DNA of 64,000 nucleotides from Pseudomonas sp. ERMR1:02. Its GTDB lineage: Bacteria; Pseudomonadota; Gammaproteobacteria; Pseudomonadales; Pseudomonadaceae. Location of the stretch: NCBI RefSeq assembly GCF_002277815.1, contig NZ_NKJI01000008.1, positions 186,001 through 250,000 of the forward strand, read 5' to 3'. Every line of letters begins with the position of its first letter. The first letter of the stretch is position 1. The translations under genes and the position numbers were made by a program. Positions 11,073 through 22,023 of the stretch are shown piece by piece. The notes under the pieces are model-generated. The model was not told where the DNA came from and searched no databases. It saw only the letters and a program-made list of their open reading frames with translations.

Positions 11073-11104
11073 CTATAAGACCTAGTACTTTAGTCAGGTT
11101 TACC
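11054..11104 (-). promoter_or_regulatory. Two candidate type 1 IscR operators
   Basis: One element (about 11054-11076) reads ATAGTTGACTTAAATACTCG on the minus strand and overlaps the -35 box. A second (about 11079-11104) reads AAACCTGACTAAAGTACTAG and lies just upstream. Both share the pattern (A/T)(G)TTGACT-like half, A/T-rich centre and ACT half expected of [2Fe-2S]-IscR sites. Binding is inferred from similarity and position only. Confidence 0.65.
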
Positions 11105-11171
11105 CGCAAAAGAGCGGCAGCATCATAGCAAAGGCTGGCCAGTTACAGCCAGCAATTGCGCGTTATCGTTC

Positions 11172-11238
11172 TTCGCGGGCAAGCCTCGCTCCTACGGTGA
11201 GCGCGCCGCTCCTGTAGGAGCGAGGCTTGCCCGCGAGA
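11172..11238. repeat. REP doublet
   Basis: Two inverted REP-type units (ttcgcgggcaagcctcgctc and its reverse complement) facing each other between iscR and cysE. They can form a long hairpin. Confidence 0.85.
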
Positions 11239-11250
11239 AGCCAACTCGGT

Positions 11251-12030
11251 CTAGCCGGCCTGACTCTGATCCTTGTCCTTCACGCAGGCGAAGTCTTCTT
11301 CGCGCAGTTCAGGCAGATCCTTGGCACAGTAATTACTGCCCAGATCCTTCAGCGCCCCGCACATCCCCTCCAGACGACCATCAACGGCCTGCAAGTGGTC
11401 GAGTAGCTGGTTGATGGCACGAGCCACCGGGTCCGGCATGTCTTCGCTGACGCCGTAGGCATCGAAGCCGATCTTCTCGGCCATCGCCTTACGCTTGGCA
11501 TCCTGCTCCTCATCGGACTTGACGATAATCCGCCCCGGAATACCGACCACAGTCGCACCCGCCGGAACAGCCTTGGTGACCACCGCATTGGAACCGACCT
11601 TGGCCCCGGCACCGACCATGAACGGGCCCAACACCTTGGCGCCCGCCCCCACCACCACGCCATCTTCAAGGGTCGGATGACGCTTGCCCTTGTTCCAGCT
11701 GGTGCCACCAAGGGTCACGCCCTGATACAGGGTGACGTCATTGCCGATCTCGGCGGTTTCACCGATCACGATGCCCATGCCATGGTCAATAAAGAAGCGC
11801 CGACCCACCTTGGCGCCCGGATGAATCTCGATCCCGGTCAACCAGCGACCGAAGTTCGACACCAGGCGCGCCAGCCATTTCAGGTCCGCACGCCACAACA
11901 CCGAAGACAAACGATGGATCCAGATGGCATGCATGCCGGGATAGCAGGTCAGGACCTCAAAAGCATTGCGCGCCGCCGGGTCACGATGGAAAACACTCTG
12001 GATATCTTCACGCAAACGCTCGAACATCAT
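11251..12030 (-). CDS. cysE: Serine O-acetyltransferase
   Basis: First committed step of cysteine synthesis: acetyl-CoA plus serine gives O-acetylserine. The 259-residue protein has the N-terminal helical part ([19 protein letters not shown]) and a left-handed beta-helix of hexapeptide repeats ([22 protein letters not shown], then [14 protein letters not shown]). Two ATG codons stand side by side at the start and either may be used. It lies between trmJ and iscR; cysteine is also the sulfur source for IscS. Confidence 0.95.
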   Translation of the reverse strand: MMFERLREDIQSVFHRDPAARNAFEVLTCYPGMHAIWIHRLSSVLWRADLKWLARLVSNFGRWLTGIEIHPGAKVGRRFFIDHGMGIVIGETAEIGNDVTLYQGVTLGGTSWNKGKRHPTLEDGVVVGAGAKVLGPFMVGAGAKVGSNAVVTKAVPAGATVVGIPGRIIVKSDEEQDAKRKAMAEKIGFDAYGVSEDMPDPVARAINQLLDHLQAVDGRLEGMCGALKDLGSNYCAKDLPELREEDFACVKDKDQSQAG

Positions 12031-12043
12031 TAATCCTTCCGCT

Positions 12044-12799
12044 TCAGAAGCTCACCACGGGCCGCTTTTGGGTTTCCGTGAGGATGCCACGCAAAATATT
12101 CATCTCCGCCCGGCTGACCGAGCTGCGTCCGTACAACCGGCGCAGGCGCGCCATCAAGTGCCGTGGCTTTTCAGGATCGAGAAATTCAATCGCCACCAGG
12201 GTTTGCTCCAGGTGTTCGTAGAATCGCTCCAGCTCATCCATGGTCGCCAGCTCAGCGCTTTTGACCGATGCCACTTCTTCCTTCTCGACCTTGCTCGGCT
12301 GACCTTGGGCCGCCAGCCAGGACATGCGCACTTCATAACCCAACACCTGCACCGCCGCCCCAAGGTTCAGCGAGCTGAACTCAGGGTCTGATGGGATATG
12401 CACGTGATAATGACATCGCTGCAGCTCTTCATTGGTCAGGCCGGAATCTTCACGACCGAACACCAAAGCTATCTCGGCGCCCTGCCCAGCCTCCTCGACT
12501 ACTTTCGTACCGCATTCGCGAGGATCGAGCAGCGGCCAGGGAATCCGACGATCGCGGGCGCTGGTGCCGAGCACCAGATTGCAGCCGACCAAGGCATCTT
12601 CCAAGGTGGCGACAACTTGTGCTTTTTCAAGGATGTCGCCGGCACCGGAGGCACGGGCATCGGCCTCGTGATGCGGGAACAACCGCGGTTCAACCAGCAC
12701 CAACCGCGACAGGCCCATGTTCTTCATGGCACGAGCAGCCCCGCCGATATTGCCCGGATGGCTGGTATTGACCAGGACGACACGAATGTTTTGCAGCAA
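12044..12799 (-). CDS. trmJ: tRNA (cytidine/uridine-32-2'-O)-methyltransferase TrmJ
   Basis: SPOUT-family enzyme that 2'-O-methylates position 32 of several tRNAs. The conserved SpoU motifs are [22 protein letters not shown] near the start, [15 protein letters not shown] and [16 protein letters not shown]. The start is uncertain. A TTG at 12797-12799 gives the family start (M)[10 protein letters not shown] (251 residues), while an in-frame ATG at 12818-12820 adds seven residues; neither has a strong ribosome site. A much longer upstream frame runs antisense into suhB and is rejected. It is divergent from suhB. Confidence 0.9.
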   Translation of the reverse strand: MLQNIRVVLVNTSHPGNIGGAARAMKNMGLSRLVLVEPRLFPHHEADARASGAGDILEKAQVVATLEDALVGCNLVLGTSARDRRIPWPLLDPRECGTKVVEEAGQGAEIALVFGREDSGLTNEELQRCHYHVHIPSDPEFSSLNLGAAVQVLGYEVRMSWLAAQGQPSKVEKEEVASVKSAELATMDELERFYEHLEQTLVAIEFLDPEKPRHLMARLRRLYGRSSVSRAEMNILRGILTETQKRPVVSF

Positions 12800-12880
12800 G
12801 GGAGGCGCTCTCGAACACATTATTGGGAGCAGAATCTTACAGCTCATCCTACCGTTAAGCCACGAAAGCGAACGTCGTCC

Positions 12881-12908
12881 TTCACCTGTAGAAACTTTCT
12901 GATAGAAT
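12881..12908 (+). promoter_or_regulatory. Candidate suhB promoter
   Basis: TTCACC (12881-12886), a 16-nt spacer and TAGAAT (12903-12908) lie 37 nt upstream of the suhB ATG. The match to sigma-70 is moderate. Confidence 0.45.
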
Positions 12909-12944
12909 GCCCGGCTTTCTTTAACAACCTTAGGTGACACATCC

Positions 12945-13763
12945 ATGCAGCCCATGCTGAATATCGCGCTGCGCGCCGCCCGCAGCGCCAGTGAATTGAT
13001 CTTCCGCTCCATCGAGCGCCTGGATACCATCAAGGTCGACGAAAAAGACGCCAAGGATTACGTATCCGAGGTGGATCGCGCCGCTGAACAGAAAATCATC
13101 GACGCGCTGCGCAAGGCTTACCCGAACCACTCGATCATGGGTGAAGAAACCGGCATGCACGCCGGCACCGGGATCGAAGGCGAAGAATACCTGTGGATCA
13201 TTGATCCACTGGACGGCACCACGAACTTCTTGCGCGGCATTCCTCACTTCGCTGTCAGCATCGCCTGCAAATACCGCGGTCGCCTGGAACACGCTGTTGT
13301 TCTGGACCCGGTTCGCCAGGAAGAATTCACCGCCAGCCGTGGTCGCGGCGCTCAGCTGAACGGTCGTCGCCTGCGCGTCAGCGGCCGCACCAGCCTGGAC
13401 GGCGCCCTGCTGGGTACAGGTTTCCCGTTCCGTGACGACCAGATGGACAACCTCGACAACTACCTGGGCATGTTCCGCGCCCTGGTTGGCCAGACCGCCG
13501 GCATCCGCCGCGCCGGGTCGGCGAGCCTGGACCTGGCCTACGTGGCTGCCGGCCGTTTCGACGCATTCTGGGAGTCAGGCCTGTCCGAGTGGGACATGGC
13601 CGCAGGCGCCCTGCTGATTCAGGAAGCAGGCGGCCTGGTGAGCGACTTCACCGGCGGTCACGACTTCCTTGAAAAAGGCCACGTCGTAGCCGGCAATACC
13701 AAATGCTTCAAGGCAGTACTGACGGCCATCCAGCCGCACCTGCCAGCCTCGCTGAAGCGCTAA
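12945..13763 (+). CDS. suhB: Inositol-1-monophosphatase SuhB
   Basis: Mg2+-dependent inositol monophosphatase family protein (272 residues). In enterobacteria SuhB also takes part in rRNA antitermination. Metal-binding motifs are visible: MGEETG, WIIDPLDGTTNF and SEWDMAAGALLIQEAGG. It is divergent from trmJ and followed by a clear terminator. The P. aeruginosa homologue affects virulence regulation; nothing here tests that. Confidence 0.95.
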   Translation: MQPMLNIALRAARSASELIFRSIERLDTIKVDEKDAKDYVSEVDRAAEQKIIDALRKAYPNHSIMGEETGMHAGTGIEGEEYLWIIDPLDGTTNFLRGIPHFAVSIACKYRGRLEHAVVLDPVRQEEFTASRGRGAQLNGRRLRVSGRTSLDGALLGTGFPFRDDQMDNLDNYLGMFRALVGQTAGIRRAGSASLDLAYVAAGRFDAFWESGLSEWDMAAGALLIQEAGGLVSDFTGGHDFLEKGHVVAGNTKCFKAVLTAIQPHLPASLKR

Positions 13764-13777
13764 GCGCACAGCGACCT

Positions 13778-13803
13778 AAAAGCACCCTTCGGGGTGCTTT
13801 TTT
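13778..13803 (+). terminator. Rho-independent terminator after suhB
   Basis: Stem aaaagcaccc/gggtgctttt with a TTCG tetraloop, followed by a T run, 14 nt after the suhB stop. Confidence 0.9.
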
Positions 13804-13830
13804 ATGCCTCCGATTTAACACCGAACAAAA

Positions 13831-13911
13831 CTGTAGGAGCCGGCTTGCTGGCGAATGCCGCCACGCGGTGTGTCTGACACAGCGCCTTCGCTGGCAAGCC
13901 AGCTCCTACAG
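13831..13911. repeat. REP doublet
   Basis: Inverted pair ctgtaggagccggcttgctg ... ctggcaagccagctcctacag between suhB and the glycine-zipper gene. Confidence 0.85.
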
Positions 13912-13941
13912 TTGAATCGTGCCACCCAATACAGCGCGCAC

Positions 13942-13966
13942 AAAAAAGCACCCCGCAGGGTGCTTC
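13942..13966 (-). terminator. Terminator of the glycine-zipper gene
   Basis: Stem aagcaccc/gggtgctt (13946-13953, 13958-13965) with a T-run on the minus strand (complement of a 13942-13947 A run). The weaker T tract on the other strand suggests it may also act in the plus direction. Confidence 0.75.
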
Positions 13967-13989
13967 TTTCGAATCTTAACCAGAGCTAC

Positions 13990-14541
13990 TTATTGACCCG
14001 ACTGGTTCTGAGACAAGATCAACTTGCCCTCTTTATCCACCGGGATCTGGTTACCAGGATCGCGATCCATTCGCACTTTCCCTTCTTTACCGTCCAGTGA
14101 GTACCGCACGTCGTAACCCACTACCTTGTCACTGATGTCATTCACCGTATTACAACGGGTTTGAGTCGTGGTGTAGGTGTCACGCTCCTGCATGCCCTCC
14201 TGAACCTTGTTGCCGGCATAACCGCCGCCGACCGCGCCCGCAACCGTGGCAATTTTCTTGCCGGTGCCGCCGCCGATCTGGTTACCCAGCAGACCACCTG
14301 CCAGCGCACCCACCACCGTACCGGCGATCTGGTGTTGATCTTTCACCGGCGCTTGCCGGGTGACCGCCACATCCTTGCACACTTCACGTGGAGTCTTGAT
14401 TTGTGTCTTGACCGGCTCAACGGCTAGAACCTGAGCAAACTCAGGACCGCTTTTTTTAACCAGGCTGTAGGTGGCCACAGCGCCCCCGGCAGTCACACCG
14501 ACAGCACCCAGTACAGCACCAACCAGCATCGACTTGTTCAC
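13990..14541 (-). CDS. Glycine-zipper 2TM domain protein
   Basis: 183-residue envelope protein of unknown role, similar to the Rickettsia 17-kDa antigen/SlyB-type domain. It begins with a hydrophobic signal-anchor (SMLVGAVLGAVGVTAGGAVATY). Its centre has a Gly-rich zipper (GTVVGALAGGLLGNQIGGGTGKK), and the C-terminal part (YDVRYSLDGKEGKVRMDRDPG) resembles the end of related surface antigens. No lipobox cysteine is seen, unlike SlyB. It is monocistronic, between two terminators. Confidence 0.85.
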   Translation of the reverse strand: MNKSMLVGAVLGAVGVTAGGAVATYSLVKKSGPEFAQVLAVEPVKTQIKTPREVCKDVAVTRQAPVKDQHQIAGTVVGALAGGLLGNQIGGGTGKKIATVAGAVGGGYAGNKVQEGMQERDTYTTTQTRCNTVNDISDKVVGYDVRYSLDGKEGKVRMDRDPGNQIPVDKEGKLILSQNQSGQ

Positions 14542-14600
14542 ATGAACCTCCTGACCATCACATGCGGGATCTACCCGCGCTTCTCCCAGCCTTGGAGCAT

Positions 14601-14634
14601 AAAAAAAGGCGCGAGTTCAACTCGCGCCTTTTTT
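14601..14634 (-). terminator. Terminator of the queA-tgt-yajC-secD-secF unit
   Basis: Long stem aaaaaaggcgcgag/ctcgcgcctttttt with a 5-nt loop. T runs are present on both strands, so it can terminate secF transcription and any read-through from the other side. Confidence 0.88.
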
Positions 14635-14661
14635 GGACTACATCACTGGAAGAAGCTTCCT

Positions 14662-15576
14662 TCAAGGACGGTCGTCGACTTCCTTCTCGGTAGCCACCGG
14701 CGGAATCAGATCCTCGGAGCTCAGGCTCAGCCAGATCAACACCACGTTGGCGATGTAGATCGACGAATAGGTACCCGCCAGAACACCGACCAACAGCGCC
14801 AGGGAGAAGCCGTGCAGGTTGTCGCCACCGAAGAACAGCAGTGCCGCAATGGCCAGCAACGTGGAGACCGAGGTCGCGATGGTCCGCAGCAGGGTCTGTG
14901 TGGTCGAGATGTTGATGTTCTCGATCAGGCTGGCCTTGCGCAGTACGCGGAAGTTCTCGCGAACCCGGTCGAATACCACGATGGTGTCGTTGAGCGAGTA
15001 ACCGATGATCGCCAGCACCGCCGCCAGCACCGTCAGGTCGAAGGTGATCTGGAAGAACGACAGGATACCGATGGTCACGATCACGTCGTGGATCAAGGAC
15101 ACGATTGCACCGACGGCGAACTTCCACTGAAAGCGGAACGCCAGGTAGATCAGGATGCCGCCCAGCGCCATCAGCATGCCGAGGCCGCCCTGGTCGCGCA
15201 GCTCTTCACCGACCTGCGGGCCGACGAACTCGACACGCTTGACCGTCGCCGGGTTATCGCCACCGACCTTCAGCAGCGCTTGCGCCACCTGGTGACCCAG
15301 TTGCGGATCTTCACCCGGCATGCGCACCAGCAAATCGGTGGTCGCGCCAAAGCTCTGCACGATGGCTTCGTGGTAGCCGGACGAAACCAGCTGCTCACGC
15401 ACCTTGGTCACATCGGCCGGACGCTCGTAGGTCAGCTCGATGAGCGTACCGCCTGTGAAGTCCAGGCCCCAGTTCATGCCCTTATGAAAGACACTGAATA
15501 TTGCCAGTGCGGTAAGGAACAATGTGACGCCGAACGCGAAGTTGCGAACGCCCATGAAGTTGATTGTACGTAACAT
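14662..15576 (-). CDS. secF: Protein translocase subunit SecF
   Basis: Inner-membrane RND-like partner of SecD that uses proton motive force to help Sec export. The 304 residues have a first membrane segment (FAFGVTLFLTALAIFSVFH), a periplasmic domain with DFTGGTLIELTY, and five C-terminal membrane segments with the conserved GYSLNDTIVVFDRVREN. It is 9 nt downstream of secD. Confidence 0.96.
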   Translation of the reverse strand: MLRTINFMGVRNFAFGVTLFLTALAIFSVFHKGMNWGLDFTGGTLIELTYERPADVTKVREQLVSSGYHEAIVQSFGATTDLLVRMPGEDPQLGHQVAQALLKVGGDNPATVKRVEFVGPQVGEELRDQGGLGMLMALGGILIYLAFRFQWKFAVGAIVSLIHDVIVTIGILSFFQITFDLTVLAAVLAIIGYSLNDTIVVFDRVRENFRVLRKASLIENINISTTQTLLRTIATSVSTLLAIAALLFFGGDNLHGFSLALLVGVLAGTYSSIYIANVVLIWLSLSSEDLIPPVATEKEVDDRP

Positions 15577-15585
15577 GGCAGCCCC

Positions 15586-17457
15586 TTAAATCCACAACTT
15601 CTTGAAGTCACGACCGCCGAAGATCAAGTTGACCATCGCGCGGGTGACCATGATGGCCGTGAACATCGAAGTCAAAACCCCGAGGGACATGGTCACTGCG
15701 AAGCCCTTGACCGGACCTGTACCCATGGCAAACAGGATCCCGCCCACCAGCAAGGTGGTCAGGTTGGCGTCGAGAATCGCCGTGAATGCGCGACCAAAAC
15801 CTTCGTTGATTGCCCGCTGTACGGTCATGCCCGCCGCGATCTCTTCACGAATCCGCGAGAAGATCAGCACGTTGGCGTCGACCGCCATACCCATGGTCAA
15901 CACGATACCGGCGATACCCGGCAGGGTCAGCGTTGCACCCAGCAGCGACATCAGGGCCAGCAACAGCACCATGTTCACACCCAGCGCGACCGTGGCAATG
16001 ATGCCGAAGAAGCGGTAGATGGCCATGATGAACAGCGAGACGAACAGCATGCCCCAGAGCGATGCATTGATACCTTTGGTGATGTTGTCGGCACCCAGGC
16101 TCGGGCCGATGGTGCGCTCTTCAGCGAAGTACATCGGCGCCGCCAGACCACCGGCACGCAGCAGCAGCGCCAGCTCGGACGATTCGCCCTGGCCGTTCAG
16201 GCCGGTGATACGGAACTGAGCACCCAGCGGCGACTGAATGGTCGCCAGGCTGATGATCTTCTTCTCTTCTTTAAACGACTGCACCGCCACGTCTTTCTCG
16301 ACGCCATCGACCACTTGCTTGGTGTAAGTGGTGACAGGACGCTGCTCGATGAAGATCACCGCCATGCTGCGACCAACGTTCGAACGGGTCGCACGGCTCA
16401 TCAGCTCGCCGCCATGGCCATCCAGACGGATGTTCACTTCCGGCGTACCGTGCTCGCCGAAGCCAGCCTTGGCGTCAGTCACCTGGTCGCCAGTGATGAT
16501 CAGGCCACGCTCGATCAGAGCCGGCGGACGCTTGCCTTCACGGAACTCAAAGCTTTCGGAAGTGGCTTTCGAAGCACCAGGCTCTGCCGCCAGACGGAAC
16601 TCGAGGTTGGCCGTCTTACCGAGGATACGCTTGGCCTCTGCGGTGTCCTGCACGCCCGGCAGCTCAACCACGATGCGGTTCGCGCCCTGACGCTGGACGA
16701 TAGGTTCGGCAACACCCAGCTCGTTGACGCGGTTACGTACCGTGGTCAAGTTCTGCTTGATGGAGTATTCGCGGATTTCCGCCAGCTTCGCCGGGGTCAT
16801 CGCCAGACGCAGTACCGGTTGGCCATTGAGGTCGGCCGGAACAATGTCGAAATCGTTGAAGTTCTTGCGTACCAGCGCGCGGGCCTGTTCGCGGGTTGCT
16901 TCATCGGTGAAGCCCAGCTGAATGGCACCATTGAGTTGCGGCAGGCTGCGATAGCGCAGTTTCTCTTTACGCAACAGGCTCTTGACGTCGCCTTCGTAGA
17001 CTTTCAGGCGTGCATCGAGGGCTTTTTCCATATCCACTTCGAGCAGGAAGTGCACACCACCGGACAAGTCCAGACCCAGCTTCATCGGGTGCGCGGCGAC
17101 GCTGCGCAGCCATTGCGGGGTGGTTTGTGCCAGGTTCAGAGCAACGACGTAGTCATCACCCAACGCCTTGCGCACGACGTCCTTGGCAGGCAACTGGTCT
17201 TCAGCCTTGACCAGGCGAATCAGACCACCCTTGCCATTGGCAGCCAGGGAAGCAGCCTTGACGTTGATCCCGGATTCCTTGAGCGCAGTACTCACACGAT
17301 CCAGATCAGCCTGGGTGACCTGCAATGCAGTGCTTGCACCGCTGACCTGAATGGCCGGGTCATCGGGATAAAGATTGGGAGCGGAATAAATCAGACCGAT
17401 CGCCAGCACCGCCAGGATCAGTATGTATTTCCACAGAGGGTATTTGTTCAGCATCAC
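15586..17457 (-). CDS. secD: Protein translocase subunit SecD
   Basis: Six-membrane-segment partner of SecF in the SecYEG-DF-YajC holotranslocon. The 623 residues start MLNKYPLWKYILILAVLAIGL (TM1), carry the DLSGGVHFLLEVD motif and the large periplasmic P1 domain, and end with the membrane block containing GMAVDANVLIFSRIREE. Two adjacent ATG codons are possible starts. A GC-rich hairpin lies just upstream, in the gap to yajC. Confidence 0.96.
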   Translation of the reverse strand: MMLNKYPLWKYILILAVLAIGLIYSAPNLYPDDPAIQVSGASTALQVTQADLDRVSTALKESGINVKAASLAANGKGGLIRLVKAEDQLPAKDVVRKALGDDYVVALNLAQTTPQWLRSVAAHPMKLGLDLSGGVHFLLEVDMEKALDARLKVYEGDVKSLLRKEKLRYRSLPQLNGAIQLGFTDEATREQARALVRKNFNDFDIVPADLNGQPVLRLAMTPAKLAEIREYSIKQNLTTVRNRVNELGVAEPIVQRQGANRIVVELPGVQDTAEAKRILGKTANLEFRLAAEPGASKATSESFEFREGKRPPALIERGLIITGDQVTDAKAGFGEHGTPEVNIRLDGHGGELMSRATRSNVGRSMAVIFIEQRPVTTYTKQVVDGVEKDVAVQSFKEEKKIISLATIQSPLGAQFRITGLNGQGESSELALLLRAGGLAAPMYFAEERTIGPSLGADNITKGINASLWGMLFVSLFIMAIYRFFGIIATVALGVNMVLLLALMSLLGATLTLPGIAGIVLTMGMAVDANVLIFSRIREEIAAGMTVQRAINEGFGRAFTAILDANLTTLLVGGILFAMGTGPVKGFAVTMSLGVLTSMFTAIMVTRAMVNLIFGGRDFKKLWI

Positions 17458-17473
17458 GCCGCCCGCTTATGAC

Positions 17474-17494
17474 GCGGGGCGCCTTGCGCGCCCC
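17474..17494 (-). other. GC-rich hairpin between yajC and secD
   Basis: ggggcgc/gcgcccc with a short cttg-type loop in the 60-nt gap. There is no T run after it on the minus strand, so it is more likely an mRNA-processing or partial attenuation element than a terminator. Confidence 0.4.
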
Positions 17495-17517
17495 GTCGAT
17501 TGAGTAGAAGTTGAAAC

Positions 17518-17856
17518 TTAGATCGCTTTGAGCGTGCCTTTTGGCAGCGTGGCGGCGATGGCGCCTTTCTGGAACTTCATTTCGACGGTGTCGGAAACTT
17601 CCAGAACCACGAAATCGTCAGCCACTTTAGTGATCTTGCCAGCGATGCCGCCGGTGGTCACAACTTCGTCACCTTTTTGCAGGCTGCCCAGCAGGTTCTT
17701 CTGCTCTTTGGCGCGCTTGGCCTGTGGACGCCAGATCATCAGGTAGAAGATGACCAGGAAGCCGACCAGGAAAATCCACTCAAAACCACCGCCCATAGGG
17801 CCTGCAGCTGCCGGTGCAGCAGCGTCAGCCATGGCATTAGAGATAAAAAAGCTCAT
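17518..17856 (-). CDS. yajC: Preprotein translocase accessory subunit YajC
   Basis: Small single-pass inner-membrane protein of the SecDF-YajC complex (112 residues). The membrane segment is EWIFLVGFLVIFYLMIW, followed by RPQAKRAKEQKNLL and the conserved GDEVVTTGGIAGKI. It lies between tgt and secD, as usual. Confidence 0.96.
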   Translation of the reverse strand: MSFFISNAMADAAAPAAAGPMGGGFEWIFLVGFLVIFYLMIWRPQAKRAKEQKNLLGSLQKGDEVVTTGGIAGKITKVADDFVVLEVSDTVEMKFQKGAIAATLPKGTLKAI

Positions 17857-17899
17857 TTAGCACTCCAGTTGCAAATGTTGAATCTTGGGGTCAGAAAAC

Positions 17900-20094
<2,195 letters not shown>

Positions 20095-20159
20095 GATGGA
20101 GTTCGTCTAGCAGGGCCGGGAAGTCTAGCGGAAATATCAAAATTTCTCTATGTACCTGA

Positions 20160-20188
20160 TTGACCAACGGTTATCACCTCTCTATACT
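20160..20188 (+). promoter_or_regulatory. tRNA-Leu promoter
   Basis: TTGACC (20160-20165), a 17-nt spacer and TATACT (20183-20188), followed by a GC-rich discriminator (ccgcggcc) typical of stringently controlled stable-RNA promoters. The tRNA begins 12 nt later. Confidence 0.85.
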
Positions 20189-20199
20189 CCGCGGCCATT

Positions 20200-20284
20200 G
20201 CCCTGATGGCGGAATTGGTAGACGCGGCGGATTCAAAATCCGTTTTCGAAAGGAGTGGGAGTTCGAGTCTCCCTCGGGGCACCA
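20200..20284 (+). tRNA. tRNA-Leu (anticodon CAA)
   Basis: 85-nt type II tRNA. The acceptor stem GCCCTGA pairs with TCGGGGC, the D arm contains GGCGGAATTGGTAGACGC, the anticodon loop is TTCAAAA (anticodon CAA, reads UUG) and the T arm is GGAGTTCGAGTCTCC. There is a variable arm, and the discriminator A and CCA are encoded. It is a single gene with its own promoter and terminator. Confidence 0.97.
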
Positions 20285-20292
20285 AAATTAAG

Positions 20293-20322
20293 AAAGGTCT
20301 TGCTTAGCAAGGCCTTTTTTTT
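20293..20322 (+). terminator. Terminator after tRNA-Leu
   Basis: Stem aaaggtcttgc/gcaaggccttt with one G-T pair, followed by eight T residues, right after the tRNA. Confidence 0.88.
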
Positions 20323-20355
20323 CGCCTGCGATAAAGCGGCTGACACCCCGCCGAC

Positions 20356-20379
20356 CTGTAGGAGCCGGCTTGCTGGCGA
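20356..20379. repeat. Single REP unit
   Basis: ctgtaggagccggcttgctg, without an inverted partner, between the tRNA terminator and the next gene. Confidence 0.7.
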
Positions 20380-20432
20380 TCTTTTGACCTTCTCATCCTC
20401 GGTCAGTACGACATTCATCAAGGATTCCCCCC

Positions 20433-20762
20433 ATGGAATTGCAGCTGGAAACTGTTGCCCTCTTCTCCCTGAAACTGGCTTATGAGACGGAAGGTTCAAG
20501 TCCGATTTTGCGGGATGATTTGGTGATGGGGGATTACCAGCGGGATGTGTTTGAGTTGCTGGTGCGGCGGGGTGAGATCGGTGCCATCCAGCAAAAAGTG
20601 GATGAGTGCGTAGGATTGGCACTGGATGCCATTGGCGGTGTTGATAAGCCACTCGGGCGGGAATTGCGGAGGTTGGCGGCTGAATTTTCCAGCATTCAAA
20701 CGATGGAGCAGATTGATGCCCCGCTAATCGCGCTCAAGGATTATTTGAAAGACATTCAGTGA
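20433..20762 (+). CDS. Hypothetical protein (109 aa)
   Basis: I do not recognise this protein. It is acidic and mostly helical in pattern (VFELLVRRGEIGAIQQKVDECVGLALDAIGG), with no signal peptide or membrane segment and no cysteine or histidine cluster. The ATG at 20433 has a weak purine stretch upstream (aaggattcccccc). Its reading frame is clean and its codon use is ordinary for the genome, which supports a real gene. It opens the accessory zone after tRNA-Leu. Confidence 0.65.
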   Translation: MELQLETVALFSLKLAYETEGSSPILRDDLVMGDYQRDVFELLVRRGEIGAIQQKVDECVGLALDAIGGVDKPLGRELRRLAAEFSSIQTMEQIDAPLIALKDYLKDIQ

Positions 20763-20843
20763 ATGGGGCATGCGACCTAACAGGCTGGCGAACCTGACTG
20801 CGGTGTAGTGCCGGGTCCCCTCCTTTATGGCCGGGGCATGAAG

Positions 20844-21104
20844 TCAAGTACCCGAGTCGGATACCTGCTCCGCTTGAGGTCTTACCCCAAGCAACCGGTC
20901 GGCTATCTGCCGACCTCGCTCCAACCCTTCAGCCGTCAACCAAATCGATTTGTTCTTGTTTACCGGATTGCTGATCAAACCCTGTTCATGCAAACGGTTC
21001 ATGGTTTCGAAGTCGAACCCTTTCCAAGTATTGCCGTTATCAAAACTGAAGGCTGCCAACAACGCAAGCACGGCCTCTTCAATCAGTTTATCGTCGTATT
21101 CCAT
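20844..21104 (-). CDS. DUF6429-like protein
   Basis: 86-residue protein starting MEYDDKLIEEAVLALLAAF, with KGFDFETMNRLHEQGLISNP and SIWLTAEGLERG. This pattern (short helix, GFDW-type segment, HEKGLI, then LTEEG) matches what I know of DUF6429, a family of unknown function. The ATG at 21104 is preferred over an upstream in-frame start, because the family begins MEYDxD. It is convergent with the 109-aa gene upstream. Confidence 0.7.
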   Translation of the reverse strand: MEYDDKLIEEAVLALLAAFSFDNGNTWKGFDFETMNRLHEQGLISNPVNKNKSIWLTAEGLERGRQIADRLLGVRPQAEQVSDSGT

Positions 21105-21268
21105 GATCGCTGCTCCGCTCGTATTCTTTAATGTCACGGTAAAAATGCGACAAGAAATTGGGATGGATACATTTTTTAGATCAGTCCAATAATATCGCTG
21201 TCCCCTTTCCCACTATTGCACCAACAGGCAACAACGAAAGACTTTTTCGGCATCACAAGGACGTATCA

Positions 21269-21769
21269 ATGCGGCAAATCGCCCTCAGCAATAAACCACT
21301 CAGAGGCATTCACCGTCGCCTTCGTGCTCTGGAACACTGGGCCTCCAGTTTTCGCGACGAGTTTCACCCGCGATCCGAGCGCATGGAGCGCTACATAAAT
21401 TGGAAGATCCCAGTGCACGAAACCATGGTCCAAGGCCCTCAAGCCAGGATCGAAGTTCAGGCCTTCTGCATTCAGCAACTGCTCGAAGCCGCTAACCACT
21501 TGTCCAACACTGCTGACCGCTCGCAGGGTTACTACCGGGTTGCTTGCCTACTGGTGTGGCCATGGGTTCATCAGAGCGAGCTCACCGTCTTCTATGACCG
21601 GGACTATTATCTGGGCTTTCTCGGTGAAACCAACACGCTTAAGCCAGAGCGGATCAGTCATGCTCTTGCGTTGCACACACCGGCGCAATTCATCGAGTAC
21701 GGGCATGACGTAACTCAAGATGATGACGAGGTCGCTGTACAGTGGTGGTGCATCGGGGATCCGGCCTGA
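21269..21769 (+). CDS. DUF3916-like protein
   Basis: 166-residue protein starting MRQIALSNKPLRGIHRRLRALEHW, with YINWKIPVHETMVQGP and YYRVACLLVWPW. The order of these segments resembles DUF3916, a family of unknown function often found in polymorphic toxin or accessory loci. The ATG at 21269 has AAGGA 7 nt upstream; a longer frame from 21158 lacks a ribosome site. An immunity or defence role is possible but only a guess. Confidence 0.65.
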   Translation: MRQIALSNKPLRGIHRRLRALEHWASSFRDEFHPRSERMERYINWKIPVHETMVQGPQARIEVQAFCIQQLLEAANHLSNTADRSQGYYRVACLLVWPWVHQSELTVFYDRDYYLGFLGETNTLKPERISHALALHTPAQFIEYGHDVTQDDDEVAVQWWCIGDPA

Positions 21770-21807
21770 TCTTCATAAAAAGGGAGGGCAATTTTTTCTC
21801 TACACAA

Positions 21808-21838
21808 GGACGGGACAGGAGGAAAAATAAATCCGTCC
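21808..21838. repeat. Short palindromic remnant (ggacgg/ccgtcc)
   Basis: Inverted 6-mers around an A-rich centre, in a segment with the text aaaaataaatccgtcccctc. Similar GTCCCC-bearing text occurs at about 21197-21210. Such AAATCxGTCCCC sequences often flank REP-associated tyrosine transposases or their scars; here no transposase is left. Apart from this, 21770-22023 holds nothing I can assign. Confidence 0.35.
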
Positions 21839-22023
21839 CCTCTTTCATGCCCCCTCTTTCTATGACTATCCCAAGGACCTTGAAAACAAATCCTACCTGT
21901 GACGCTAATGGGGTGGCCGTGCCTGAGAAATGGGAATGGACTTATTTTCGGACTCAGTACAATAACAAATCTGTCTTTCTGCTAAATACCTGCCCCCTAA
22001 ACAACCTGAGTTAACCATCTACT

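Noticed and set aside
12821..13054. Upstream extension of the trmJ frame into suhB
   Set aside because: The extension is antisense to the strongly conserved suhB start and adds no family-like sequence; the TrmJ fold begins at [10 protein letters not shown].
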